NCBI RefSeq assembly: GCF_047663525.1
Contig: NC_092590.1
Span: forward strand, 8,204,001 to 8,268,000
DNA length: 64,000 nucleotides
Direction of reading: 5' to 3'
Origin: Anas platyrhynchos
Taxonomy: Eukaryota; Chordata; Aves; Anseriformes; Anatidae
The position numbers and the translations under genes are program-made. This document shows positions 15,001 to 27,119 of the stretch, piece after piece; the first letter of the stretch is position 1, and each line of letters starts with the position of its first letter. The notes under the pieces are model-generated. The model had not been told where the DNA came from and made no database searches. It saw nothing but the letters and a program-made list of their open reading frames with translations.

Positions 15001-15622
15001 GCAAAGGCTCTGTGGGCTGCATGCATGTGTAGTGCTACCCAGGAAATCACAGGAAAAAAAAAGAAAAGAAAAAAAAAAAAAAAAAGGAAGCTTTGATGTT
15101 CTTTGGTCTGATTTCCTCAAGTAACAGCAGAATTGCTTGTAGTATGAAGTGGTGAAAAATTCATGGCTCAGACTTTTCACCCTGAAAGCTGCAAGACCTG
15201 GTTTCTACCAGATGATTTTGAAAATAATAATAATGCATTGGAGGTGTTCTCATTTCTGACCCTTAGGATGTATGCCAGTTATCTTGCCAAGCCTCTTCTG
15301 TTGCAAACCTGGAGGCTAGAAATTTAGTTTTAAGGAAGACCTATTCAACTAGCAGTAGGCAACACACTATGAGATTCGCCATGAAGAAAAATCTATGAGA
15401 TTCTGACATAAATCCCTTGTCTCCAAAACCAAAGGCTTTGAACAAAAGTTGTGAGATTTATGACAAAAAGCACCAGGGCTGTCAGCAAGGCATATAAAAA
15501 TGCTGTTGAGGTTAAGCAAAAGCTTTAGAAGATGTAGGTCTGCAAAGTAAGCAAGGCTAGATTTTGGCCATAGAACCACCTCTGCCATTCAGCCCTTTGA
15601 CACAACAGTCAGCTCTGCCTCT
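1..15622. other. Upstream intergenic DNA, no gene recognised
   Basis: AT-leaning unique-looking DNA with no open frame resembling a known protein and no splice-flanked exon I could identify. Open frames are short and of low-complexity composition. It contains short A runs (about 3195-3209, 3556-3572, 15057-15085), small TA tracts (near 7593 and 13407), an AT-rich T/CATAA stretch (about 7788-7851), and the hairpin cluster listed at 9086-9130. It lies about 18-34 kb 5' of LEF1. In mammals the LEF1 promoter side faces a long gene-poor interval, which fits the emptiness seen here. Distal enhancers or a non-coding transcript cannot be excluded from sequence alone. Confidence 0.6.
9086..9130. repeat. 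Three contiguous short inverted repeats with 3-nt loops
   Basis: GATTGT-AGG-ACAATC (9086-9100), TCCTGT-AGG-ACAGGA (9099-9113) and ACTTCAG-GAT-CTGAAGT (9114-9130) follow one another directly. All three are perfect and each has a 3-nt centre. The first two share the word TGTAGGACA, so they probably arose by a 12-bp tandem duplication. Function is unknown. Confidence 0.85.
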
Positions 15623-15648
15623 TCCATGACAAGCAAACTTGTCATGGA
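15623..15648. repeat. Perfect 11-bp hairpin with 4-nt loop
   Basis: Arms TCCATGACAAG (15623-15633) and CTTGTCATGGA (15638-15648) are exact reverse complements around the loop CAAA. The hairpin lies about 105 bp outside the 3' end of the neighbouring CR1 copy. No flanking terminal repeats or target duplications were seen that would make it part of a DNA transposon. Confidence 0.85.
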
Positions 15649-15752
15649 GGTCACAATTTCGACCAGTTACCATGTAGGTCATGTAATGCTTAGGCCTCCC
15701 TCATTTCACACAATTTGGGTCAATTCCTCCATCTGTTACGTCACAGGAGAAA

Positions 15753-16976
15753 ATCATAGAATCATAGAAACACAAGGTTGAAAAGGACCTACAAGTTCAT
15801 CTAGACCAACCATCTTCCTGTCACCAATACTACCCACTGAGCTACTAAAGCATATCTCGTAGCACCTTGTCCAGGAGCTTCTTGAACACTGTGAGGGATG
15901 GTGACTCCACCAACCCCTGGGGCAGGCCATTCCAGCACCTGACCACTCTTTGTTTTTTTCCTGATATTTAATCTAAATCTCCCCAGGCACAACTTGTGGC
16001 CATTTCCTCGAGTCTTATCACTAGTTATCTGAGAGAAGAGGCCGACCCCCAGCTCCCAACACCTTCCTTCAGGCTGTTGCAGAGAGCAATGAGGTCTCCC
16101 CTGAGCCTCCCCTTCCCCAGCCCAACCCCCCCCAGCTCCCTCAGCCACCCCTCACAGGCCTTGTGCTCCAGGCCCCTCACCAGCTCCGTAGCCCTGCTCT
16201 GGACACGCTCCAGCACCTCAATGTCCTTCTTGTAGTGAGGGGCTCAAAACTGAACACAGTACTCAAGGTGCGGCCTCACCAAAGCTGAGTACAGGGGTAT
16301 GATCACCTCCCTGTCCTGCTGGCTACGCTATTTCTAATACAGGCCAGGATGCCTTTGGCCTTCTTGTCCACCTGAGCACACTGCTGGCTCATGTTCAGCC
16401 GAGCATTGATCAACACTCCCAGGTCCCTTTCCTCTTCACAGTCTTCCAGCCCCTCTGCCCCAAGTCTATAGCGCTGCATGGGGTTATTGTGGCCAAAGTG
16501 CAGGACCCGGCACTTGGCCTTATTAAACCTCAGCCCATTCACCTCAGCCCAGCAGTCCAGGCTATCCAGATCCCTCTGAAGGGCCACCCTACCCTCAGGC
16601 AGATCAACACGACCTCCCAACTTGGTATCGTCTTCAAAGTAACTGGGGGTACACTCAGTCCCCTCACCCAGGTCATCAATAAAGACATTAAACAAGACAG
16701 GCCCTAGTACCAACCCTTGGGGAACACCACTTGTAACGGGACACCAGCTGGACTTACCTCCATTAACCAATGCCCGCTGGGCACGGCTCTCCAGCCGGTT
16801 CTTGACCCAGAGAAGAGTTTATCTGTCCAGGCTATGGGCAGCCAGTTTCCCCAGAATACTGTGGGAAACCATATCAAAGGCTTTGCTGAAGTCTAAGTAG
16901 ACTACATCAATAGCCCTTCCCTCATCTACCACTCTGGTCACACGATCATAGAAGATGAGGTTGGACAAGCACAAGT
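15753..16976 (-). mobile_element. CR1 LINE, 5'-truncated, minus strand
   Basis: Read on the minus strand, this is the 3' part of a Chicken-Repeat-1 non-LTR retrotransposon. The + strand left edge shows ATCATAGAATCATAGAA, the complement of the short ATTCTATGAT-type repeats that end CR1. The minus strand reads reverse-transcriptase text: a [12 protein letters not shown] block around 16900, then [21 protein letters not shown] within the open frame 16303-16770. The catalytic box reads YFEDDTKL where CR1 normally has FADDTKL. A stop lies upstream of the frame, near 16818. The endonuclease domain and the 5' half of the RT are missing, as in most CR1 copies. It is a dead insertion. The right boundary is approximate and I saw no target-site duplication. 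Confidence 0.93.
16303..16770 (-). pseudogene. CR1 reverse transcriptase fragment (palm and C-terminal part)
   Basis: A 155-codon open remnant of the CR1 ORF2 protein. It contains the RT block 4 motif (SGVPQG), the LFNVFIDDL segment, the metal-binding aspartate box (FEDD) and the conserved downstream [16 protein letters not shown], ending in the C-terminal region. Intact CR1 ORF2 is several times longer and begins with an AP-type endonuclease that is absent here. The alanine-to-glutamate change beside the catalytic aspartates and the upstream stop indicate decay, so this is not a functional gene. Confidence 0.9.
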
Positions 16977-19739
16977 CCACTTACTCGAGCAAGGAAAGTC
17001 TAAACTTGTCGTTTGTAAGAAAATCTGTAGGTCCAGTCCCAAATTTTAAAAATGCTCCTGCCTAAAAACAGAAAACAGAAGGGAGTGGTCCTTCCTATCC
17101 AGAGATGTGTGGGACAGCCTGCTTTTAGGAGAAGCAATGCTCCTGCAATGTGTTATGTGTATGTGTTTGGGGGTATGAAAAAGTACTGTTCCATCAGGTA
17201 AATGGCACAGATGACAAGGATGCAGCAGAAAAAATTCTGCCTTCCCAGTGTCTCCCTCCAGAGTCTAGATTTTAGCTTCTTAAACTTTAGGGGAAAGTTT
17301 TACTTGGAGGAGCACAGGGGTGTTGATGGGTTGTTGTTGTTGCTGTTGTTGTTGTTGTGTGGTAATTTTTTCATTGGTACTTAATTTCAGTAGATTCCCT
17401 AAGATAGAGAAGTTTAGAAATCAAGCAGCCAAATATATAAATAAAAAGAGAGAAAAAAAAATGATGTCACCCTCAAGCAGTTCCATCAAGGGATGACATT
17501 TTAAATCACATCATGTCTCACACCCATTTCTTAGTGCAAAATAAATCACTTGAACAGAGTGCAAGCCAATTTTTACTTTAAAAAATGTTGTGTCCTAAGG
17601 CTCTCTTCTTGAACTTCAAAAGCATACTTCATAATTACTCTACCTATCAAAGGAAACTCAATATTTCACCTCCAACCTCCCTCTGCTTGTGTTATAATTT
17701 TTAATTGTTAATAAATTATATTAATTTTAAACTGGTTATTCTCTCTCAAAATTACATCTTTCAAATGAGTATGGAAAGTTATTTTAAATTAACATATTTA
17801 CCTTTAAATTATATTTTAGTAATTTGTTTATGACTTTTCTTCCCTATTAATTCTTACATGAGGATTTCAACCTTGGGATACCCCATTTAACTTTATTTGA
17901 ATACTGCTGTCTCAATTTAAGAGCCTTAAATCTATTTCACGGAGCTTGAGATTTCTAGAAAACAGGTATTTTTGTTTTGTTAGCATAGTTACATACTTGA
18001 GTTTGGAGGCATCACTATGCACTGCATGGGCTTCTGTCATCACAAGCTTAAGACACAGGAGGAAAATTTGAAGTCATATTTACCATCTAAAAGCAGCTTT
18101 TGCAGGTGTGTACAACACTTGTAAAGCATACGCATATCAATATTTCTGGTGGGGCTATATTATTTTCTTTAGCTAGCAGCTATATTACTTAACGCTCTAT
18201 CCTTGCAAATGCATTCAAGAAGGGTAGATGCGGCATCTACTGCAGATGCACTCTTTTCTGTAAAGGTGAGTCTCTAAAGGTGAGGGTGCTTCTGGATAAA
18301 GAAAACTAAGTTCCTGTGTGTATTGCAGCCTGGTAATAAAGGCATCATTCTTAATAGTGCCCAACAGCCAGCATTTAGGAGTACTCACTGTTTTTTCAAG
18401 GCTGGTCACATGCTTAAATGAGTGAGCAACTACTGCAAAATGGTAGAAAAAAGCCAGCATGCCAATTTTATTACTATATATAGCAATGCTCTTCAAACTC
18501 TAGTACATGGCAATTACCCTCATGGCAGGACCAACCAAAATAGATGGCAGTGTCCTGAGGTGGGGCAGAGGCAGAGAAGTTCATGCCCAGGTGATGTTGA
18601 GTTTGCCTCTTGGGCTCCAAGAGTCAAGCAGAACTGGAGCACACGGCAAAGAAACAAAATGCACCCAGCTGGTGAACTCAACTACTTGGCTGAACAAACA
18701 ATTCCCCCATTAAAAGGAAAATCTTCCCAGATATGCTTTTGGGATTCCTGGGCAGCCCATGGGAAAGAAACACAGAGCACAGACTGTCTCTGGGTAGTAA
18801 GTTGTGAACGTAACATTAAGCTCAATGTGGACAGGATGCTGTTCAAGTGCCAAACAGATACCCCTGTAGCCTGCAGTTTTCAAAACTAAATAAATACTGG
18901 GACTATCTCAACATCCCTGTGTTACACAGCCACATACAAAAGTATTTTATTTTTTTCCCAGTTATCAGTAGACAACTGCAAATTGTCCATGTTCAAAGAA
19001 CGCTGGCTACCTAAGGTGTGAAGCAGTCGGTACCTCAGAGATTGCTCTGCACTAAACCTGCCACATTTTGTCACCTTTCCCTCATTATTCTGCATACACA
19101 ATAGTCTTCTCATATGAAAGAAATCTGGGTTTTGCTCGCTCTGCAGTCATTTCTCTGTTCAAAACGAAACCCACAGAGTCAATAACTTTTTGTGAGTCCT
19201 CATGACACCCATTGCTGGTGGATCACAGGAAGACTAAATCACAGGAAGAAGTACGAGCAAAGTAAAGCAAAATAGTTTCAGACCAAATTTACACTCTTGC
19301 ATAAATCTCCGTCCACACTCCCAAGCCCCAGCTCGTCGAGATGAAAACGCAGCTCCTAATTCTTCCCATATGCCTCAGACAAAACGTTATGAATGAAGCA
19401 CAGCTCCCTGTCCCACTTTGTTCCCTTCCAGCGCAACCCACCCAACTCTGGATCAACCCGCTTGGTTCTCGCTCCGTCTCATCTGCCTGGTCGCGGCAGG
19501 CTGGGGAGCTGTGCCAGCAAAGACGCTGCACTCCTCCTTGCAAAGGGGACGGGAGCGTGAGGTGGATGGCAGCATGTGCTGGAAGGCTCAGAAGTGCTCG
19601 ACACATGTGCTCCTCTCCAGCAAAAAGGCAGAGGGAGGGGATGCGAGGAACGGGGCAGCGCAGTTCCGCTCTTTCATGTGACGAGGGCTTCCAGAGGAGC
19701 GTGCTGCAGCCAAAGGGAGGCACGGAAAGCTTTCTGGAT
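16977..19739. other. Intergenic DNA, no gene recognised
   Basis: AT-rich unique-looking DNA. It contains a short (TTG)n tract with one TGC interruption at 17331-17358 and AT-rich runs around 17690-17860. The open frames here show no recognisable protein. Confidence 0.55.
17331..17358. repeat. (TTG)n microsatellite
   Basis: About nine TTG units with a single TGC interruption near 17341. It is a simple trinucleotide repeat. Confidence 0.9.
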
Positions 19740-20560
19740 GTTCTAATTTATTTCTAATAGTTGTCTTCGTTTAAGGAGCAGCGTGTTTTCTCTTGAGTCT
19801 GGCATAGCCACTGGCTGAAGCAACAGATGTACCACTCTGATGATCCTGAAGAAGGGAAAAACATCTGTCTGCGGCAGCGTTTTTGGACTCTGAGGACCGA
19901 GTGTATAAGCCTATGGGAGCTTCACAGGCACTTGAAGTCCCAATTTATTCATTGTTGATTTATTTATATACCTTTATGCGAGAGCCTTGGTGGCACACAG
20001 CAATGTATAGAGAAAAGTTTCAGCATATAAATTAAATTTTAAGACATCGAGTTACAAAAAAAAAGAAGAGGCTTTAGGTATGTGTGAAGCAGCATGTCGT
20101 TAGATATTTGCGTATTGAGGCGGGCATCTGACGTTTTATAGTATACACAATTGACACATCTGGGAAAATGCATGCACTGCCAGCTAAAATGCCTAATCTC
20201 TTCTTTAACACATCTGTGGTTTAATTACAAAACCTAGCGAACAATTAAAATTCAGGTCAGCACACAGCAGCACTACCATCCTTTGATGTGGGGTCAGTGT
20301 TGGTCACAGTCCTGTTCTCATTATATAGGTTAATCAACTTAGTGGAGTAACTATGACAGGGCTGACCAGAAATCCATGTAATTACCAATGCTCCGAGAGC
20401 GGTGGCAAGCGGGGCTGTTTTATTTGTTCGATACACAAATATTATTTCTTCTAAATAAAAACCAGCTCGAGATCCCAGATCCGGAGCTGTTGCTCTGAAG
20501 CAGATTTGTTTATTCGGCGAGTAACTCATTACTGCTGTCGCTCTCCTTATTGCCGTCCAT
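19740..20560. promoter_or_regulatory. Candidate conserved regulatory block (upstream)
   Basis: A repeat-poor, balanced-composition stretch dense in words typical of developmental enhancers: TAATTA/AATTA homeodomain cores, a CATCTG E-box, TGTGGT (a RUNX-type core near 20216) and ATTGTT/ACAAT SOX-like words. It contrasts with the degenerate AT-rich DNA to its left. Conservation cannot be tested here. The 204-codon minus-strand frame overlapping it (20257-20871) has no protein signature and is probably chance. Confidence 0.3.
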
Positions 20561-21889
20561 CTGCACGCGCCCACGCGGCGGGGCGCGCACCCCCCCGACA
20601 CATGTGCGAGCACACACCCACACGGTAGCCTTAATCTTGTAATTAGATTTGTACCGGTGACTACTTCTGCCCCTGCAGCATCCCACTGGCTGCAGTTGCT
20701 TGTGCTCTGCACCGACTTGCAAAGCCACCGCACAGATCCGCTCGCAGCAAATTTAGGACGAAACGACGCACACGTTGCTTTTGGTCTGGGAAAGAGGAAG
20801 GCACCGTGTAACACTGGCACGGAAGGGAGTGGGAATGTAGGTTTGTGACTGACCCGGTCACCTCCACCCATTCGTCCATCTCACAAGAGCTGCTTGTTGT
20901 CGCAAATTTGGGGGCAACTTCCATCCAGCACCGATCTCATAGAAGTGGCTCTCTGTGGCCGGATCAGATGTTGCTTTCTCTCACCCAGATGTAGATTCTC
21001 CTCGATACCTAAACAAAGTAAACTCACCCCAAACCTCCGACGGGTAATCCCGAGTCCAGCTTGAGGGATATAGCCAAGGCCCAAACATCCAAACCCTCCA
21101 TGCAGGAAAGCAGAAATTCCTGCCGGCTTTCTGGTAAGATGCACAGTGCCCCGAAAGCCAGGAGTTATCAGGCTGCTCAGCCTGGGATTTTCGCAATAGG
21201 CACCCAATTCTCCCTGAAATGAGAGTGACAGCTAGGAGGTTTGAGCTGGGATTTTTGCAACAGTCACCAAACTCCCGGGGAAATTCGGTGAGAGCTGAGA
21301 GTTTTGATCCCCCACATGAAAGTTGACAGGAAATTAATATGCATTTCAGTGGGGGTAGGACTCGGTCCGGGTGCCACACTCCCATAAGCTCTTTTGAAAA
21401 GCACAGCCTTAAAAGGTAATATTCTGATATCCTGACTATGCGAGGTTGGGTCATTTTTTTTTCTAAATCTTAAAAATGTCTTAGTTATAATTTTCTCCAG
21501 CCCTTCCGTCCCCATGAGATAAAAGGAGCCTGGCTTTACACGCAGCAAGATTTACCAAAGTAGCCTCAGAGAAGTTTGAAACCGCCTCCTAAAACACTTC
21601 CAAATCAGTTTCTAGATTTTTCTTCCTGCACATTGAGTGCAACACGGGCAGGCAGCTAGGACTGAGCGAGGTGTCCCGGCTGAGCATTTGCCTGGGCTGA
21701 AGCTGGACCATTTGCTAGCGCAGCGATAACCCCAGGGGCACCCTCCCCAAGAGCAGCAAGCCAGACAAAGGGGACACTGAGCCAACAGAGGAGCCTCTGG
21801 ACATACGCCGAAGCACAGCCATAAAAGAAATGACAGCACAGTACAGCGTGGCATTGTGGTGGCACGCTGTGTTTTCATTAGGGCGTGTC
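20561..21889. other. Intergenic DNA with a diverged tandem duplication
   Basis: No gene was recognised. It includes a GC-rich patch at 20560-20610 and an old tandem duplication at 21182-21304. Open frames on the minus strand are short and uninformative. Confidence 0.5.
21182..21304. repeat. Diverged tandem duplication, unit about 64 bp
   Basis: Copy A (21182-21242) and copy B (21246-21304) both start CTGGGATTTT, then share GCAA, a CACC/CACCAAA segment, a GAGAGTGA/GTGAGAGC segment and a terminal GGTTT/GTTTT. Many substitutions separate them, so the duplication is old. Confidence 0.65.
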
Positions 21890-22370
21890 AAAATTTTAAA
21901 CTGGGACAATAAAGAAGGAAAATATTTTGGTAATAAACCCTGGGTTGTCCCTTTTTAAGTGAAAAGTTTAACTGCTGTAGGGGGGCAAGGACTGTGTTTT
22001 ATTAGGTTTGTTGTCGGGTGCCTATCTCGTTGGCTTCCTTACATACTGTACTGGAATAGCAATAAATAAGAGGAGCCTTTAAGTGTTGCCACAGTGCTAA
22101 TATTTACTACTTGTAACAGGCGTCGATGAGCAGATCTTTACTGCTCCTTTTCTGTTTGAGTCCTACTCCCTGAGACGCTCTGCTCGCTCATTCTCCCCAC
22201 CCACTACATTTAAACTAACAAACCAGGTTTTCTTTATGTCATCTCCATCCATCCCAAGAGCTTTGATCACCAAAGGGAACATGCCAGCGCTGGCAGTGTT
22301 CTCATTTGAGGGGAAACATTGATATTTCCAAGTTATTTTTGTTGTGTGGCTGAATGACAGCAAGCATTTT
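21890..22370. promoter_or_regulatory. Candidate upstream enhancer with paired TCF/LEF motif
   Basis: An AT-balanced, repeat-poor block about 11.5-12 kb 5' of the LEF1 start codon. It contains the inverted pair CTTTG-ATCAC-CAAAG at 22261-22275, whose left half is the optimal TCF/LEF octamer CTTTGATC. Six bases further is the perfect 14-bp palindrome TGCCAGCGCTGGCA (22282-22295). SOX-like ACAATAAAG also occurs near 21905. Enhancer identity is inferred from motif content only. Confidence 0.35.
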
Positions 22371-25300
22371 CAATTGTTTTAGTCTTCCAAGAAGAAAAAA
22401 AAAAAAAAAAAAAACAAAAAAAAAAGCACTCTGGTCAGGATAGCTTATTTAGATTAAGCTTAAAATATCATTTATACTTTTTCTTCTTTTATTTTTTGAA
22501 ATGACTTTTTAACTGCTTCCTAAAAAAATAAAAACAAACCTTCAAGAAAAAATTGTTTGGAAACGAAACACTGAAGCTCCTTGTTGTAGCAGGAGTCAAA
22601 CAGGACATATTCATATTTTGCTTTCTTATGTTCAAATGAAAGTCACTGAAAAGTTCACAAACCCGCTAAACATTCACATTTTTAATAAAAATGGCATTTT
22701 GGGTAGAAAGAACATTTGGATTGATTTTTCATTGACTAGTGGAAGCTACCAGGGACTAGCACGATGTCTTCTTGCTGTTTCGCACCCCTGATGTTGCAAT
22801 TTTGCTGCCACCCATTCTGTGGTCTTCATCTGCGTTGGGCCGGTTCACTGTGGAAAAGCACAAATGGAAACTCTTAAGACCCTCTTGAACGGAGCTAGGG
22901 GAGTACCAATGTGCCGTTATGGGTTGTGTACATATGTGTCTGTAGCAGACTGGGGAGCGTCCATCGCCAGAGCCATCTCTAGCACAACGCGCAGCACCAG
23001 AGCTGGTCCCACTCAGATTATTTCTCTTTCTCTCAAGAAACCTCCCTTGGCTTCCTTGTTATTCCCAAATCTGAGAAACAAGTCCAAGAGCAGTGCTGTG
23101 CTGAGCCAGCAGGAGGTGCTCCTATAGCAAGAAAATCTGCCCAACAGACCAAAACATAGCTATGTGGCACCAAATTTCCTTGCCATTACCATACGAGAAG
23201 CCTTTGGCATGCTCAAAAAAGGGGGTTCAGTATGGCAGGGAAACAGGTTTGAGCTATCCTACAGCAGGAGCCTAGACAGACGCAATATTTTCCTTGTTTT
23301 TAAGTTATTGTAATCAAGCATATTGCAAAAGAGGAAAAAAAAATAATGAAAATATGTTATTAGGTCCTAGTAGACTTGCAATTTCTGAATTTCTTTTACA
23401 AATGCCCATAGAGTATTCCGTCTTTATCCTCCCAAGTCACTGAGAATAACACATCAAAGAGCATGTTTGCATTTCTATAATAGATAACAGCATTGACATA
23501 AGCTTCAGGGTTCATACAAACTATAAACTGAATTACCAATCTCCTATCTCACATATTTATAAACTGTAAGTCGAGCCTGGAGAAAAAATTCCAACTCCAG
23601 GTGAAATAATTATTCTGGGGCTTTTGAAGCGTCACTTCTGAGCTACAGCCCGAATTCCGGTGGACATGAATTATCCTGTTGGCTTGCACCAGCTTCTCTT
23701 GGTGTAGCAAGAGGCAGGCAGCAGCCTGGCCTCTGCCGGCCACTGCCATGGCGAGGCTGGGAGCCCGCAATCGAGCAAGCCTGGATTGCCTGGAGCTCCT
23801 GCTTGTGACTCTGAAAGCACAAAGCAAGACACCTTTCTCCTTGTACCTTAAGGAGGAAGAACATAGTTTCCCTGATTTCCAAGAAAGCTCACAGAAAGGG
23901 CCCGTTTTTGGAGAAACCAGGCACCGTACACCCTCCATGGACACCAAAGCATCGATAAAGCCAGGGCACCTTGCCCCAGAGGTGAGTGCAGCAGGCTGAG
24001 AGCTTGCAAGAGACCACGGGGAACCAAGCAGTGAGTCTGCCCTGGCGTTGTGTCACCTCAAGAAGACAAGGAAAGGAGCTTTTCACCTCCTGCCATGAGC
24101 TGGGCCGTGTGTGACTCACCTAAACCACTGGGTAAGAGCGTGGTTCTCGTGTGAGACACTCTTGAGTGCAACACCAGGTCTGGAGACGACGTGAGTCACC
24201 CTGAGCAACCCTGTTCAGTTTGGGGGCACTGCGCTGTCAGAAAGGAGAGCAAAGCAGGAAGGAAAGCATTGCCAGAAAGGGTTGTACTGTCACACACGAT
24301 TACCTTCACCGAGAAACCAAAAACCTGAAGCCAGCGACACTCGTGGGTCCGAGCCATCAGCTCCAAGTCACAGCCCCTCAGAAGGTCTCTGCTGCTGCTG
24401 CCACTGTTCAGCAGGCTCAAAAAGAAAGACAAGGTGTTAGAGGAAATAACAGCCTGATGTGTGAGACAGGATGTTCTTGGGTAGTTTTACAAACGGCAAC
24501 TGGAGTCTAAGGTGGGCGCATCTCTTTGTAGACCTCATACAAGACCTGTAGCCCCGATGGTGTTACGTGAACTCAGCAGGGCACAAAGGTCATCTGGTTC
24601 TGGACTACATAACAAGGCGTGGGCATTTAAGGCACGAAAAATTACAGGGGACATTTATTACGGTTTTGTGATGAGGGTTCAGACCTCTCCTCTTAAGGTC
24701 CTTACAAAGCATCGTGTCAGAAATAGCTGTCATTTTTCATTTCGTGACTTTCCACTGGATCAGCCCTACAGTTCCTCCAGATGGCACAGATAAGAACAAT
24801 CAATTTCCTTGCACCATCCCCTGTTGCATTATGCAAACACTGGGAATCCATTAAACGCAAGATTTTTAACTAACTTGCAACTGAAACCAACTAGCTTTTT
24901 TTTTGGTGGTGGTGGTGGTGTGTTTTTTTTTTTTTTAGCTGTAGGATGAAAAGCTTTTCTCTAATGTGTTGCTAATTCACTGAGCATTTACCAACTTCAA
25001 AACCTTCCCAGACAGACAGGACTGCTTCCAAACCAGACCAAATGTAACGTACCTGAAGCTTTGCTGCTCGGTGACAAAACCAGCCTGTAAGCAGCCTGTA
25101 CTTTTTGGAGAATGCCTCCTTACCCTCGCAAGCACAATCGATTCATGTTTGCTTGCTACCGCACCAGTAAGAACAAAGTTGGCAATAGGATTTGGGGTCG
25201 GATCGGCGAAAGGATTCTCGTGACAATGGCAGCATTCACAAGCTCTGTCAACGCTGCATGGTTTATTTAATTCAGCAAACACTTAGCTTTGGCGGCAGAG

Positions 25301-27119
25301 AACGGCCAAGCGATGGAGACAGAAATATTAAGGTAGAAGGGCAGAGCAAAAATTTCTCCTGGCTAGACCATGACTAGATTCAAAGGGAGACTGAGGGGGG
25401 AGAGGGACTTTTTTGTTGTTGTTTCTGGGTTGTTGGGGTTTTTTTTTCTGAATCAGAGTCCTGTTCTTGTGCTGCAAGTGGCAGAAACATGAGGTGAGGA
25501 TCATTAAGCGATGAAGGCTCTGCAGCTGACAGATTACAGGACAGATTTGGCTCAGCCTCTTTAACTTTGCTCCCCTGCGAACCGAAACACTGTTTTATTT
25601 TTCTCTTTGGAGACATTATCTAAGAGGATCAATACATGCGAGAGAAGCATGTTCAGCCTTCTGGGAAACCGAGACATGGCACTGAAAAGACGCTCAAAAA
25701 AAAGGCAGCAGAAAGTACTTGACTCTTGAATAGGTTTGTGTTTAAAAAATTGGACTGCGTAAGTGAAAGATGAAAAACTGTTCCAGTAGAATGTGCAACA
25801 AGCCCTTAAAATGGGAGTTTACAAACAAGAGCCCCTTTGTTCAGTGGTGCCATTTCATTTGGGGTTTGGAGTCTTTTTTTTTTGTTCATTTCTGGCTCCA
25901 AATTGCCTTAAGAGAAACTAAAAATAAATCTTGCTCCAAAATCTGGCTGAAACAATATTTTTAGGTTACAACACACAAGAAAGCACGTGAGCATGATGAG
26001 AGGGCACATTTGGCCAGCTCCCCTATCAAAAGGTTTCCAAACTTGCTAGCAGTATAGAAACGGGGCAGAGCTTCCCGTGCATCGGGGAGATGCCTACCAC
26101 CACCCCAAAAGTGAGGCTGGTCAATACCACGGTGCACGGAGGGTTTCACATGCCTCTACATAACGCCTCACTGCCAGTTGCCTTATTTTGATCTCCCAAT
26201 GACTTGCAGCTTTCCTGCTGGTGCTACCAGCACGGCTGGTGGAGGTGCTGGAGCCAGATCTTACGCTGTTTGAAGGATGAAGGGCTTCGGGGCTTCAGAA
26301 GGCACTTACGTCAAGGAGCCCTACAGACTTAGAGAGCTGTCCTTATAGTTTTCGTGTGTGTGTAAGTGAAATAGATGAGTATTCCTGCAAAATTCCTGCC
26401 AGTTAAACCTTCCCGTTATATCAACGTGTCTGAATGGCCAGATTCACTCACCGTTACTAAACCAGTGATGGACCACGCACAGAAACCCTCCTAAGTTAAG
26501 TAAGGATGGGTAATTGTATAGCCCCACCACGCAACACACCGGGATCGGCGTCCCACTGTGCTCCTCGCTGTGCAAACACAGAGGGCACCGTGGGCCAGTT
26601 CCAAGACCCAAGTCTCCGAAACCACAAGCAAGGATTAATTTTAAGCAACTGCTGCCAAGGCTGCTGGAAGTATGTGCCTGAAAATCCTTTCATTGTCCCT
26701 TGTGTTGGAGGCCTTGAGATGAGCAATTAGCAACCGGCCTCCTTTGGCAGTGTTTTCCCTGCTTTGCTGTGGAACAATTGGCATTAAACACTTGCAGGTC
26801 TTGGTCAATATCGTTGTCTTCTTTGCTGGTGTCATGTCCAAGTCCCATAAAAATAAGACTATGGGACAGTAAGGGACCTGGGGGCAAGTTTCAGCCCATC
26901 CTGCTGTTGCACATGGCTTCGCAGGCAGAAGGGCCGTGGCCCCACTACACCAGGCATGGAGGGAAAGACACCTTTCTTTACACCTTTTCTGTGGATCCAC
27001 CTCTCTGGTCTGCCAGAGGATATTTCCCAATGCATCCATAACAGCTCCCAAAGCACCGTTTCAACATCCATGCACAAAACCTCCTGACGTGTCAGGTTTT
27101 AGAGGACCACGAACTACCT
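22371..27119. other. Intergenic DNA, no gene recognised
   Basis: Mixed-composition DNA with an A-rich run at about 22395-22425, a (GGT)n tract flanked by T runs at about 24895-24937, and numerous short open frames on both strands without protein signatures. Nothing else could be supported. Confidence 0.5.
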
